Origin: Bacteroidota bacterium
Lineage (GTDB): Bacteria; Bacteroidota; Bacteroidia; Bacteroidales; UBA10428
Length of the DNA stretch: 64,000 nt
Assembly (NCBI GenBank): GCA_016699695.1
Contig: CP065006.1
Location: 3,410,001 to 3,474,000, forward strand
Reading direction: 5' to 3'
Part shown: one piece after another, positions 24,801 through 32,807 of the stretch
Layout: the number at the start of each line of letters is the position of its first letter
Numbering within the stretch: position 1 is the first letter of the stretch
Made by a program: the position numbers and the translations under genes
The notes under the pieces: generated by a model
The model's input: only the letters and a program-made list of their open reading frames with translations
What the model was told of the DNA's origin: nothing
Databases searched by the model: none

Positions 24801-27800
24801 GCCTTACGTGAAAAAAAGTACAAAAACAGACCATCGCAAAAATCATATTATAATTGAGGAGGCAGATAATTATTTTTTAGATGATCGCAATCTATTTGAT
24901 TTTGATGACTACTTTTTTGTTCCTAAATTAAAGCAAACTACCTATAAAAATATTCAGGGAACAACAAAAAATGCTATTGATAAATACGAGATTGCACAGA
25001 CGGATTACACATTTGAATTTGTTGAAAGCAATCAATATCGGTTCCTGATTAAAACCCTGAAAGCAACTTCCTCATTTTATTTTTCTGATAATGTAAATTT
25101 GTCATTGTCATCAACAACAAGCCATGTTTATCGAACAGATAGAAAATGGCAATTGGATTATACAAAAATAGATGAAAATACAGCTGAGGAGGTTAAGAAA
25201 ACTTACACCTATTATCCAAATGGTCTAGTTGAAACGATGGTTGCTCAGGCTAAAAACTATTCATCACAAGTTGAAAGCAGGGGCGAAAGATTTGTGTATG
25301 ATCCAAGCTATTCTCAGTTCTTAATAGAAAAGTCGAGTACCCAAGACGTCAATTTTAAGACTAGGTATAATTATGACGAAATATATGGTACTATAAGGAG
25401 TGAGGTAGATTTAAACAGTCTCACAACGCTTTATGAATACGATAGATTCTATCAACTGAAAAAATCTATCTATCCTGATGGAACCTTTAGCAATTATTCA
25501 ACCGAATGGGTTGTAGCCGGTGATACGGATGCTCCTATAGGGGCGCATACCTTGCAAAAAGAAACTCATAGCGATGGAAGCTTTCAAAAAACTTACTTTA
25601 ACAAAGCTGGACTTAAACTCAGAATAGTTACAAATGGTTTTAGTGGAATTGTCTTTAGCGATTTCGAATATAACCATCTGGGACAAGTATTAAAACAATC
25701 TGAACCCTATTACAAAAATGTTGGATCTCCTGTGTGGACAGTTTATAACTATCTGCCCGATCGTCGATTGCAGTCTTTAGATATACCCGGCAATGGTGAT
25801 ATTACCTATACTTACAATGTCAATGCTGTTACAAGCACTCAACATGGAATTACTCGACAGACTAAAACCGATTCTGAAGGGTTTGTATATGAGTCTAAAC
25901 ACAATGGGCAAACGATAACTTTTTCAAAGACAATTGAAAATCGTAACGGAAAGCCAGCGATGAAAACTACAAGCATTTCGCCCGATGGTAGCAGAGTGAT
26001 TGCCTATTCTGATAATAATGGCCGCAAAATAGAACTAATCGACCCCGACGCCGGAACGATAAAGTACGAATACACTGGCTTTGATGAAATAAAGAAGCAA
26101 ATAAAACCCGATGGTTCCGAGTTGAGGTATGAGTACGCTGACTTAGGACGACCAACCACTGTAAGCTGGTATACTCATCCAAACGGCAGCACAAATTTTA
26201 TAGAAAAATTTAAGGTTGTTACCGATTTTGATGCGCCAAACGCCCGTGGCAGTGTAGAAAAGTTAACTTCTTATTCCGATGGTTCAACAACTCCAATTAA
26301 TAGTGTTGAATACACCTACGATACAAAAGCACGTCCAAGCAAAGTAAAAGAAACGATTGAAACTAGGGTGTTCGAAAAAACATTTACCTACAATACATTA
26401 GGTCAAATCCATACCGAAACTTATCATAATGGCTTTGGAATTGAGAACATTTATACTGGCGGCTATTTAAGCCAGATTAAAAACAAAAGCAACAATGCTA
26501 TGATCTGGCAGGCCAATAATGTTGATGCCAAGGATAGACTCGTTGAAAAAAAATACGGCGATAATACTACCACTACCTGGCAATATACCAACAACCTGCC
26601 CAATCAGGTAAAAGTGTTGCGCAATGGAGCCAATCTATTTAAATCCGATTATACATGGGACGATACCAGGAGACAATTAACCGATATGCAATTTTACTAT
26701 GCGTCAGGGAGTAATTGGAATATGCAAAGAAATTACCACCACACCTTCGATAGTTATAACCGGCTCGAAAGCTCAATTGTAAATGGCAATTTGCTTTTTG
26801 ATATCGATTACAACAACCAAAACGGAAGTATTACCTACAACAAGCAGATAGGAAACTATAGTTATTCTGATATCTTTCCGGAACATGCAATAAAGTCGGT
26901 CGATGATGTAAATGGTATTTTAAGCCAGGAGAGAGACCTCACGTATACCGCATTCGACAAAATAAACTCCATAACTTACCTTGATGGTTCGAAACTGCTC
27001 GAAATAGACTATGGGGTAGATTTCGAACGTGTAAAAACAGAGTATACCGAGAATCCGACTCGGAAATGGACTCGCTATTATGCCTTGGGCAACTGCGAAC
27101 TAATTATTAATGAAAACAATGTAGAGGAACTCCATATCTATCTTTCTGCACCTGGCGGCTTGTTTTTAATCGTGAAAAACGGCACCGAAATGCACTACAT
27201 GCATACCGATTACCTGGGCACTATCTACGCCGAAACCAACGATATCAATACGACCTATACCATCTATTCCTACGATGCCTGGGGTAGAAGAACCAATTCT
27301 TCAAATGGCACATATGCAGGTGCGCCAACAAATATTTGGTTTACAAGGGGATACACCGGGCACGAGCATCTTGACGAAATGGGCCTTATAAATATGAACG
27401 GCCGCATGTACGATCCTATCTTGTGCAGTTTCCTAAGCCCTGATAATAACATTCAGGATCCTTTCAACCCGGATAATTACAACCGGTATGCCTATTGCCT
27501 GAATAACCCGCTCATTTATTCCGATCCAAGTGGGGAGTTCTGGCAAATTGTTATCGGCGCAGCCATCGGTGGAACAGTTAATTGGCTACATAATGGAGCT
27601 CGATTCGACGCGAAAGGACTTGGTTACTTTGCTGTTGGTGCTGCTACTGGTGCATTATCAGCCTTAACCGGCGGTGCCATTGCAGGGGCTACTAAAGCAC
27701 TTGGCTTAATTCCTGGTGCTCTTATTGGTGGTGCTTCTGGAGCGTTAATCGGAGGAGCTTCGCAAGGACTTCTAAATGGCTTAAATGCCTCCATTTCTGG

Positions 27801-28440
27801 AAAAGAAAGCTTTTCAACAGGTTTTACCCAAGGGTTTAATAGCGGTTATCAGTCTGGAGCTATATCAGGTGCAACTTATGGAGCCATAAACGGCTATAAA
27901 CAGGCTAAAATGATTGAGGAATATTATGGTGATAACATAAGGATTAATAAAATTACAGGGCGTGCATTTATTCACGTTAGTGATTTTCATGCGAAAGTTC
28001 GTTATGCTCCTGTTTCTACTGGTGTTTCTGGTGATAAATATTGTTATAGGGCAACAGCCAAATATTTAAACAGCTCAGAATATCCGAATGATATAGTTGT
28101 CATAGATGGGGAAGAAGGTGGTGATCCAACACAACTTTTAAAATGCAATTGGAAATCTGAAAGGTTTTTTAACAATAGTAGAGAATATAGAAATTATCCT
28201 AAAATTTCTGATAATCTTTGCACAATTGGTGATTACATCAATGGCTCTGCTGGTGTGGCAGCAAATTCAAATCAACATTGGACTGTAATTACAGACATGA
28301 GTGTTGGGCATAAAATTTCAATTTTCGGAAACCAGATTCGAGATCTTAGCATTATCAGTACAACAGTAATGGATCCTGCAGCTGGCGCTTTTAGAAATGG
28401 TCCTACTAATTTTGTAAACATAAATTATTATTTTAAATAG
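21898..28440 (+). CDS. SpvB/TcdB-like RHS-repeat polymorphic toxin, 2180 aa
   Basis: A signal peptide (MKKSIYFFILILFLLPNLFSQ) is followed by an SpvB-type domain (IPINVPAGLNNLQPNLAISY, GNGLLGMGWNLNGLSAI, about 115-160), FG-GAP/VCBS calcium-type repeats (NGDGKDD, FNGDGENE, FNGDGKSD, FNGDGLTD) and a long RHS/YD-repeat region. The RHS core ends in the usual RYAYCLNNPLIYSDPSGEF near residue 1880. The tip that follows has a glycine/alanine-rich hydrophobic part and a domain with C2049 (KYCYRATAKYL), H2127 (NQHWTVITD) and D2159 before proline (VMDP). That order and spacing resemble C39/papain-type cysteine peptidases. The core should encapsulate the tip and release it by self-cleavage. The gene directly downstream is a probable immunity gene. 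Confidence 0.88.
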   Translation: MKKSIYFFILILFLLPNLFSQVKVEGVIVTQNSVLSASHELIARENIQLLPGFSIDGVGTGRTLVANINKNGQYPMIKDPNQTDLNRPINLNYPVGSTNGMFNVSAIGCANYSIPINVPAGLNNLQPNLAISYNSQAGNGLLGMGWNLNGLSAITMGQIPNYDAEFDSHEDLRDFYKYYLDGELMYVLNQGNYHSVQSKYKTKYNPNSFIVSRNRSGSNDDFIDYFEVYDQNGSKAIYGNDGNNVNSDILYNNEYLIAAYLTKVEDANGNYIKYIYKKHEGDIYIDYIEYTGTNSASPFARIDFVYEKRPDNLKTGYIGTLNDNELILGSVIIKNRGTIVKEYVFKYHYINLYAYLKEVIEFDGDGNRYNALSLQYDETLTYTNSSEYVTMDLINFNDIPHTIFSAAGDINGDGKDDLLANYEREAFVENKWKLFLDVDDPGTYTLLPGLDDYKYSYIADFNGDGENEILFIKGSETAKKVIYYQGQAYISVTNIAKNDLLKFYKWNGSALVNYDNLSLTASSMTSKNMTFYLGDYDDDKITDIFLYDATGYGWIFLGEKNGFQNSQPDFSVNNLPTNALPISGDFNGDGKSDILMVSSGGAARYNAIGNTITSDGDIFQSTLITNANILHALDFNGDGLTDIVKINNTKSHSVFISDGVSLFKIPDLDFNASDLSGIDEGANRPTYTEANGDGKSDLFRFANSTRYVLRDISDGKAHIGYSRMDLDQYDIFRPNFIDALTIGDYNADGISDAFVSFSFQIKKSDARYGQILTYATGFAEKIQELENLLGRAIGTDELITARIGVFRNESPQGNLPMVLTGIIDGINNVTRIDYTKTYERVKETFPVNESNMMSIKSNLQMVGSVTTADAIGGSSRLEYTYYSPRFERTGYGFLGFKYVDVTDYTNAIYTRKEYGYSIYNNPTQFVFHPYLKSVSELNDIFNIPVEVYSEDHEYGFGFSDNISVHRFVPYVKKSTKTDHRKNHIIIEEADNYFLDDRNLFDFDDYFFVPKLKQTTYKNIQGTTKNAIDKYEIAQTDYTFEFVESNQYRFLIKTLKATSSFYFSDNVNLSLSSTTSHVYRTDRKWQLDYTKIDENTAEEVKKTYTYYPNGLVETMVAQAKNYSSQVESRGERFVYDPSYSQFLIEKSSTQDVNFKTRYNYDEIYGTIRSEVDLNSLTTLYEYDRFYQLKKSIYPDGTFSNYSTEWVVAGDTDAPIGAHTLQKETHSDGSFQKTYFNKAGLKLRIVTNGFSGIVFSDFEYNHLGQVLKQSEPYYKNVGSPVWTVYNYLPDRRLQSLDIPGNGDITYTYNVNAVTSTQHGITRQTKTDSEGFVYESKHNGQTITFSKTIENRNGKPAMKTTSISPDGSRVIAYSDNNGRKIELIDPDAGTIKYEYTGFDEIKKQIKPDGSELRYEYADLGRPTTVSWYTHPNGSTNFIEKFKVVTDFDAPNARGSVEKLTSYSDGSTTPINSVEYTYDTKARPSKVKETIETRVFEKTFTYNTLGQIHTETYHNGFGIENIYTGGYLSQIKNKSNNAMIWQANNVDAKDRLVEKKYGDNTTTTWQYTNNLPNQVKVLRNGANLFKSDYTWDDTRRQLTDMQFYYASGSNWNMQRNYHHTFDSYNRLESSIVNGNLLFDIDYNNQNGSITYNKQIGNYSYSDIFPEHAIKSVDDVNGILSQERDLTYTAFDKINSITYLDGSKLLEIDYGVDFERVKTEYTENPTRKWTRYYALGNCELIINENNVEELHIYLSAPGGLFLIVKNGTEMHYMHTDYLGTIYAETNDINTTYTIYSYDAWGRRTNSSNGTYAGAPTNIWFTRGYTGHEHLDEMGLINMNGRMYDPILCSFLSPDNNIQDPFNPDNYNRYAYCLNNPLIYSDPSGEFWQIVIGAAIGGTVNWLHNGARFDAKGLGYFAVGAATGALSALTGGAIAGATKALGLIPGALIGGASGALIGGASQGLLNGLNASISGKESFSTGFTQGFNSGYQSGAISGATYGAINGYKQAKMIEEYYGDNIRINKITGRAFIHVSDFHAKVRYAPVSTGVSGDKYCYRATAKYLNSSEYPNDIVVIDGEEGGDPTQLLKCNWKSERFFNNSREYRNYPKISDNLCTIGDYINGSAGVAANSNQHWTVITDMSVGHKISIFGNQIRDLSIISTTVMDPAAGAFRNGPTNFVNINYYFK

Positions 28441-28953
28441 ATGAGGACATTGCTAATTTTAATCTTGTTCTTAAATGCTATTAATTTAAACTCTCAAGTC
28501 TCCAAAAATAAAATTATACAAATAAATAACAAATACTCACGACAAGTAAAATGTAATGTATTGTTAAACAACGCTTTTGGCTTAGGAAACAAAGTTTCAT
28601 TAAAGGATTCATCATTGAGATTTGTACATATTCTTACGTTAAAAGACAAGGAAAAATTAGTTGATTCTGAAATTGAAAGAAAAGGTTTAAAGAGGGTATC
28701 TCTTAATCGATGGGCAACCTTTATCATAAAAGACAATCAATACAAAGCTGTGTGTTTTGATAGAAAGATTACAACAGATTCTGTTTTTTATGATATTTAT
28801 TACGACTTTATACAGCTTTTAATAGTTAGTTATGATGAATTAATAATTATGAATAATTTTCATACCCCTTTATATTTATATTGTGCTAGTTCTAAGGGTA
28901 TTGTTAAAGTTTTTTATGAATGGAGCGAAAATGGAAAAATTTTAATTCCCTAG
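28441..28953 (+). CDS. Probable immunity protein for the RHS toxin (exported)
   Basis: The start codon follows the RHS stop codon with no gap, so the two are translationally coupled. The 170-aa protein has a signal peptide (MRTLLILILFLNAINLNSQ) and then a basic, beta-rich body without known motifs (KGLKRVSLNRWATFIIKD, YDIYYDFIQLLIVSYDELI). A short unknown gene immediately after an RHS toxin tip is the usual position of immunity genes. Export would place it in the periplasm, where an extracytoplasmic peptidase toxin would strike. Function rests on position; no homologue is recognised. Its base composition is more AT-rich than the RHS core, as is the toxin tip, as expected for exchangeable tip-immunity cassettes. 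Confidence 0.6.
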   Translation: MRTLLILILFLNAINLNSQVSKNKIIQINNKYSRQVKCNVLLNNAFGLGNKVSLKDSSLRFVHILTLKDKEKLVDSEIERKGLKRVSLNRWATFIIKDNQYKAVCFDRKITTDSVFYDIYYDFIQLLIVSYDELIIMNNFHTPLYLYCASSKGIVKVFYEWSENGKILIP

Positions 28954-29080
28954 CTGGCGCGAGCTTGTAGCTCGTGCCGGTGTAGCATAGATATTATTAA
29001 AAAACTGGCACAACTGCTGGTTTTTTATTTTAATATGAGTTTAGGAAGTCCGAGCTGCAAGCTCGAACTAGCGTTTTATT
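28954..29080. repeat. Inverted pair of REP-like palindromes with weak terminator
   Basis: CGAGCTTGTAGCTCG within CTAGCTGGCGCGAGCTTG (from 28953) is mirrored by CGAGCTGCAAGCTCGAACTAG at 29050-29071 in the opposite orientation. Each unit is itself a palindrome. Between them AAAAAACTGGC...GCTGGTTTTTT (28999-29026) can fold with a U-tract and may end the RHS-immunity transcript. Confidence 0.65.
28999..29026 (+). terminator. Possible intrinsic terminator after the immunity gene
   Basis: An A-run and GC-core stem with a run of six T on the right arm, 46 bp after the stop. The stem is mostly A-T pairs with an internal mismatch, so its strength is uncertain. The A-T arm makes it roughly symmetric for both strands. 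Confidence 0.4.
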
Positions 29081-29090
29081 ATTGCTGGCA

Positions 29091-29123
29091 CCTTCTGGGC
29101 GTAGAATGCAAAAAAAATAGCAA
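29091..29123 (+). repeat. 33-bp direct repeat left of IS66
   Basis: CCTTCTGGGCGTAGAATGCA followed by an A-run and TAGCAA; it matches 31592-31624 at 31 of 33 positions. Both copies contain CTGGGCGT, the octamer duplicated by the IS66 insertion, so the insertion took place in a partial copy of this repeat. Confidence 0.7.
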
Positions 29124-29217
29124 TTAGCTTAATAATTGCACTGGGCGTGTATCCCTACTACCAAGTAGGTCATGGTTAGATGTTGCAGATAAGTTTACTT
29201 TGTGTTAGCTTGGGTAA

Positions 29218-30723
29218 CTACAGCTTAAAATTTTGCGGCAACAAATCGGTTAGTTGGTTTACTTTATAGTTGGGTATAACTTCCAATACTTTTCTTAGCC
29301 ATTCAAAAGGGTTTATATTGTTCTTTTTACAGGTGCCGAAGAAAGAATAGAACATGGCAGCCCTTTCAGCTCCTCTTTCGGAACCGGCAAACAGGTAATT
29401 CTTTCTGCCAAGGGCTATTGGTCGAATAGCATTTTCAGCCAGGTTATTGTCTATTTCCAATGAACCGTCATTTAAGTATGCCAATAAATTATCCCAACGA
29501 GGTATGCAATATGCCAGTGCTTTGCCTAAGGCCGATTTTGGCAATTCGGTTTTATATGTTTCAACTATCCACTTGCCCAATTCGTTGAGTATGGGCAGCG
29601 ACTGGTCAAGCCTGAGTTCATGCCTTTGCTGCTGGGTAAGGTTTTCATCTCTGGCTTTTTGTTCTATGGTATAAAGTTTTTGGAACATGTCCATTGCATA
29701 TTCAGCCTTGGGTTTATCATAATCCAATGCTTTTTCGAACCCACGCCGGGCATGCGCCATGCAATTTAGCAGGGTAATATGTTCTTTCTTCCCGAAAATG
29801 TCATATACGTTATAGCCATCGGTTTGCAAATAACCTTTGAAGTTTTTCAGGAGCCTTGTTGGTCCTTCCCGGGAGCGCCCATTGTTATAGTCGAAGAATA
29901 CAGTCTTTTCAAGCGGGCTGTAATATATCCAGTGGTAACCACGGTGTGTTTTCCCCTTTTTCGTTTTATCTAATACCTGAATAGGGGTTTCATCGACCTG
30001 TAAGTAGCCTTGCGAGAGCACCCTGTGTTTTAAGGTATCATAAAGTGGTTCCAGTAAATTACATATCGATTCCTGCCAGCCATTAAGGGTCGAGGATGGC
30101 ATGTGAATGCCTTCTCTTTTAAACCGTTCTATTTGCCTGTAAATAGGCAGGTGGTCTACAAACTTATCAACCATGATCTGTGCCAGTAAACCAGGGCCTG
30201 CTATGCCTTTTTCGATAGGAAAGGTTGGCAGGTCGGCTATAATGCCTACATGGTTTAAAGCAGTTTCATCGGTTGGCTTTATGTATCTTGGACGGATAAA
30301 CCGTTTGATGTACAGTTTGGCCGGGACAAGTTCCAGTTGGTCGGTTACCTCTTTGCCAATGCACTTTAACCCTGTTGTATCTTCTTTAGGCTCTATAACT
30401 ATCTCTTCAACTGGTAAATGTGATGGCAGGGGCAACCTTCCCGGATGTTCCCTGTGGGTATTTTTCGACCGTACATAACTGATAACCTCCTGCTCTTTTT
30501 CAGGGGCTTCTTCCACTTTCACATCAAAGGGCAAGGTAAGTTGGGCTTCGTCGGCGTTGCGGATGAACCTTTCTCTCTTTGCCCCGAAAAGCAAGCGGTT
30601 CATCTGATCAATCTGGAACTGCATTTGGCTGATTTGTGACTCCAAATGGTTTATCTGAGATTCTTGTTTTTTGTTTATCTCAACAAGCTCTTGAAAGCTT
30701 ATATTTTCGGGTGTCAAAGTCAT
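29218..30723 (-). CDS. tnpC: IS66 transposase TnpC
   Basis: A 501-aa DDE transposase. The N-terminus has a leucine-rich coiled segment (QESQINHLESQISQMQFQID), the IS66 helix MNRLLFGAKRERF and a metal-binding-like region. The core has LQVDETPIQVLD with the first catalytic Asp, FFDYNNGRSREGPTRLLKNF, LQTDGYNVYD with the second Asp, and LEIDNNLAENAIRPIALGRKNYLFAGS near the catalytic Glu. The C-terminus matches the IS66 C-terminal element (GTCKKNNINPFEWL). The length is normal. The stop lies 69 bp inside the left terminal repeat. Confidence 0.96.
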   Translation of the reverse strand: MTLTPENISFQELVEINKKQESQINHLESQISQMQFQIDQMNRLLFGAKRERFIRNADEAQLTLPFDVKVEEAPEKEQEVISYVRSKNTHREHPGRLPLPSHLPVEEIVIEPKEDTTGLKCIGKEVTDQLELVPAKLYIKRFIRPRYIKPTDETALNHVGIIADLPTFPIEKGIAGPGLLAQIMVDKFVDHLPIYRQIERFKREGIHMPSSTLNGWQESICNLLEPLYDTLKHRVLSQGYLQVDETPIQVLDKTKKGKTHRGYHWIYYSPLEKTVFFDYNNGRSREGPTRLLKNFKGYLQTDGYNVYDIFGKKEHITLLNCMAHARRGFEKALDYDKPKAEYAMDMFQKLYTIEQKARDENLTQQQRHELRLDQSLPILNELGKWIVETYKTELPKSALGKALAYCIPRWDNLLAYLNDGSLEIDNNLAENAIRPIALGRKNYLFAGSERGAERAAMFYSFFGTCKKNNINPFEWLRKVLEVIPNYKVNQLTDLLPQNFKL

Positions 30724-30809
30724 GCCCCAAAAGTATGCAAATAGCTTTGCAGTAAAGGTTTTTGCCCACCTTTGTTATTCACTATGTTTCAAGGCTTTGT
30801 TAATAAATA

Positions 30810-31169
30810 TCAGGAAACCAGGCTTGGCTGGTATTGCTTTCTTCGTTGGATGTTTTTTATACTTAACCCATCCACTATCATTACCATTTGGGTATAGCCT
30901 ATGGTTATGCTGCCAACGTTGGCATCGTAGCTTGGAAGTTCGAATGTGCCTTTCTCAAGCCTTTTGTAATAAAGTGTAAAACTAATGCCCTGCCAGTGCA
31001 ATAGCTTTATCTTATTTCGCTGCTTATTGATGAATATAAAAACATCCCCACTACATGGGTTGTTTTCCAGGTTGTTTTGCACCAGTCCGGCCAGGCCATC
31101 AAAACTCTTGCGCATATCGGCTGGCTGGCTGAACAGGTGGAACTTATTGGTGGATGAGAGGGTAAACAT
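30810..31169 (-). CDS. tnpB: IS66 accessory protein TnpB
   Basis: A 119-aa protein of the IS66 Orf2 family, with the signature QPADMRKSFDGLAGLVQ followed by VFIFINKQRNKIKLLHWQ and YYKRLEKGTFELP. It is required with TnpA for transposition of three-gene IS66 elements, although its biochemical role is not settled. Its length is typical. It starts 4 bp after the tnpA stop and lies 86 bp before tnpC. Confidence 0.95.
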   Translation of the reverse strand: MFTLSSTNKFHLFSQPADMRKSFDGLAGLVQNNLENNPCSGDVFIFINKQRNKIKLLHWQGISFTLYYKRLEKGTFELPSYDANVGSITIGYTQMVMIVDGLSIKNIQRRKQYQPSLVS

Positions 31170-31173
31170 TTGC

Positions 31174-31506
31174 TTATAGCTTTATTAGTCCCCGTAATTG
31201 CTCGATGCTCGTAGTGGTAGGGCAATTTACAACAACCCCATTTGGATAGCTTATAGATATCATCCCGGTATTGGATTCCGGCAGGTGGGTAGTGATAGTT
31301 TGAGGTATATGTACAGGTATAAATGACTTTGTTGATCCTGGTTTTTTACCATGTCTATCCTTCTGGTATTTATTAAACCAGTACTTGAAGGTACTATAGG
31401 AAAGATGGTTTTGATTACAATAGTTTTTCTGCGATATCCCGCTTTCTTTCCATAGCTCTATTGCCATGTACATCTCTTCCTGTGTATACTTCTGGTTCTT
31501 TCTCAT
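31174..31506 (-). CDS. tnpA: IS66 accessory protein TnpA
   Basis: A 110-aa protein, first in the element, with a helix-turn-helix of the IS66 TnpA type: EEMYMAIELWKESGISQKNYCNQNHLSYSTFKYWFNKY. The rest is a proline/threonine-rich tail typical of this small DNA-binding accessory protein. The start lies 37 bp inside the right terminal repeat. Confidence 0.9.
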   Translation of the reverse strand: MRKNQKYTQEEMYMAIELWKESGISQKNYCNQNHLSYSTFKYWFNKYQKDRHGKKPGSTKSFIPVHIPQTITTHLPESNTGMISISYPNGVVVNCPTTTSIEQLRGLIKL

Positions 31507-31591
31507 GCCCCAAAAGTATACCCTGGCTATATATTTTTATATACCTACTTGGTAGTAGGGATACCTGGGCGTAGTTTTCAGCAACTACTTC

Positions 31592-31624
31592 CCTTCTGGG
31601 CGTAGAATACCAAAAAAATAGCAA
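31592..31624 (+). repeat. 33-bp direct repeat right of IS66
   Basis: Second copy of the repeat at 29091-29123, with 2 mismatches in 33. It lies 19 bp beyond the right target duplication. Confidence 0.7.
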
Positions 31625-31684
31625 GATATAGAGGCCAAAAATAGTTGGTAAAAAGTTTTTTATTCCTTGTCACTATTGAGATAC

Positions 31685-31722
31685 AAAAGAGTTAATTGAA
31701 AGTTGTTTCAGTTAACTCTTTT
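31685..31722 (+). promoter_or_regulatory. 17-bp leader hairpin before the truncated transposase
   Basis: AAAAGAGTTAATTGAAA (31685-31701) pairs with 31706-31722 across a GTTG loop; the single mismatch is a G-T wobble. It ends 6 bp before the ATG at 31729. In a transcript entering from outside it would mask the start region, a known way for insertion sequences to limit transposase made from external promoters. Confidence 0.55.
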
Positions 31723-31728
31723 ATATTT

Positions 31729-32459
31729 ATGAAAACATCAAAAAAAAGCGTTGTTGGGCATGTCAAAGTTTGAATGTAATCAAATGGGGAACCCAGCAAG
31801 GAAAACAACGTTTTAAATGTCAATTTTGCGGTATATTATTCACTAATGCTAGTCTATTTACAAAGAAAACAAATCAAAAAGTTTGGTTTCAGCATTGGGT
31901 TATTGGACGACAAACGATACCACAGATAAGCAAATCCAGTGGATACTCTGAGCGGACGCTTAAGCGAATGTTTTCTTATTATCTCTCACAATCCCCTGTA
32001 TATGCAGTTAAGCCATCAGAGAAGGTTAATTTATTGATAGATGGAACCTACTTCAGTAAAGATCTTTGTTTGGTTCTTTACAGAGATAACACGATAAAAT
32101 TCACACAGTTGTATCGATTAACTGATGGGGAATGGTATGACGAAATGAAAGAAGACCTGGAAAATCTATTAAAGCTTGGAGTCCAAATAGAAAGTATAAC
32201 ATGCGATGGACATAAATCACTGCTTAAAGCGATTCGTAAAGTATGTAAACATGTAACCGTTCAACGGTGTATTATTCATGTTCAAAGAATGTGTCGTATC
32301 TGGCTTACAATGAACCCCAAGAGTATTGCAGGTATGGAACTTAGAACTATTATAAACCAGTTACATAAAATTGAGAATAAAGAGCAATGGGGGAATTGGG
32401 TTGTCAACTTATACAACTGGCATGAAAAACATAAGGAATTCTTAGATCAAAAAAGCTAC
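31729..32459 (+). pseudogene. Truncated, frameshifted IS256-type transposase (Zn-binding variant)
   Basis: The main frame (from about 31716) reads a complete zinc ribbon, RCWACQSL...RFKCQFCG, then HWVIGRQTIPQISKSSGYSE, the catalytic-type segment LLIDGTYFSKDL, the second acidic site ITCDGHKSL and HVQRMC, characteristic of IS256-like transposases with an N-terminal zinc-binding domain. The only ATG near the start (31729) is in another frame; the two connect if the A8 run (31740-31747) had one more A or the ribosome slips -1 on it. The 3' part is missing: the frame meets the left end of an IS3 element at 32460 and its stop is formed there. Family members are usually longer, so this is a non-functional remnant. 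Confidence 0.8.
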
Positions 32460-32520
32460 TGAAAGCTTCCCCCAAAACAGTAGCGATTAAAAATATAGTT
32501 TAATCGTTAACTTTGGTAGA

Positions 32521-32787
32521 ATGAAAACAACAAAATTTACAGAGAGTCAAATCATCAAGATTCTGAAAGAGCAGGACCAAGGCAAGAGTGTTTCGGATAT
32601 CTGCCGGGAGCATGGTATAAGCCAACCAACTTTTTATCAGTGGAAATCAAAGTATTCAGGGATGGAGGTAACCCAGTTGAAAAGACTTAAGGAACTGGAA
32701 CGAGAACTTTCGCAATACAAGAAGATTGTAGCTGAACAGGCGTTGCATATCACGGTTTTAAAAGATGTAATTGAAAAAAAGCTCTAA
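32521..32787 (+). CDS. IS3-family transposase OrfA
   Basis: An 88-aa protein with an N-terminal helix-turn-helix (FTESQIIKILKEQDQGKSVSDICREHGISQPTFYQWKSKY) and a C-terminal leucine zipper (LKRLKELERELSQYKKIVAEQ), as in OrfA of the IS407 group. OrfA binds the terminal repeats. The A-AAA-AAG heptamer at 32775-32781, just before the stop, lets some ribosomes shift -1 into OrfB. Confidence 0.94.
   Translation: MKTTKFTESQIIKILKEQDQGKSVSDICREHGISQPTFYQWKSKYSGMEVTQLKRLKELERELSQYKKIVAEQALHITVLKDVIEKKL
32775..32781 (+). promoter_or_regulatory. Programmed -1 frameshift site between OrfA and OrfB
   Basis: The heptamer A-AAA-AAG occurs in frame at GAA-AAA-AAG. After slippage the reading is A-L-R-P-A-E-K-R-E-L-V-T-Y-A-Q-Q, continuous with OrfB. 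This is the standard way the IS3 family makes OrfAB transposase. Confidence 0.8.
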
Positions 32788-32807
32788 GGCCTGCAGAGAA
32801 ACGGGAA

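Larger units (their letters stand above)
29149..31564 (-). mobile_element. IS66-family insertion sequence
   Basis: A complete 2416-bp element. Terminal inverted repeats of 22 bp are perfect (29149-29170, starting GTATCCCTACTACCAAG, against 31543-31564). It is flanked by an 8-bp direct duplication CTGGGCGT (29141-29148 and 31565-31572), the length normal for IS66. It carries tnpA, tnpB and tnpC in order on the minus strand. Intact ends, target duplications and three open genes suggest a functional, recent insertion. Confidence 0.95.

Noticed and set aside
30173..30639. Plus-strand frames within the IS66 transposase gene
   Set aside because: They are shadows of tnpC, which has complete catalytic motifs on the other strand.
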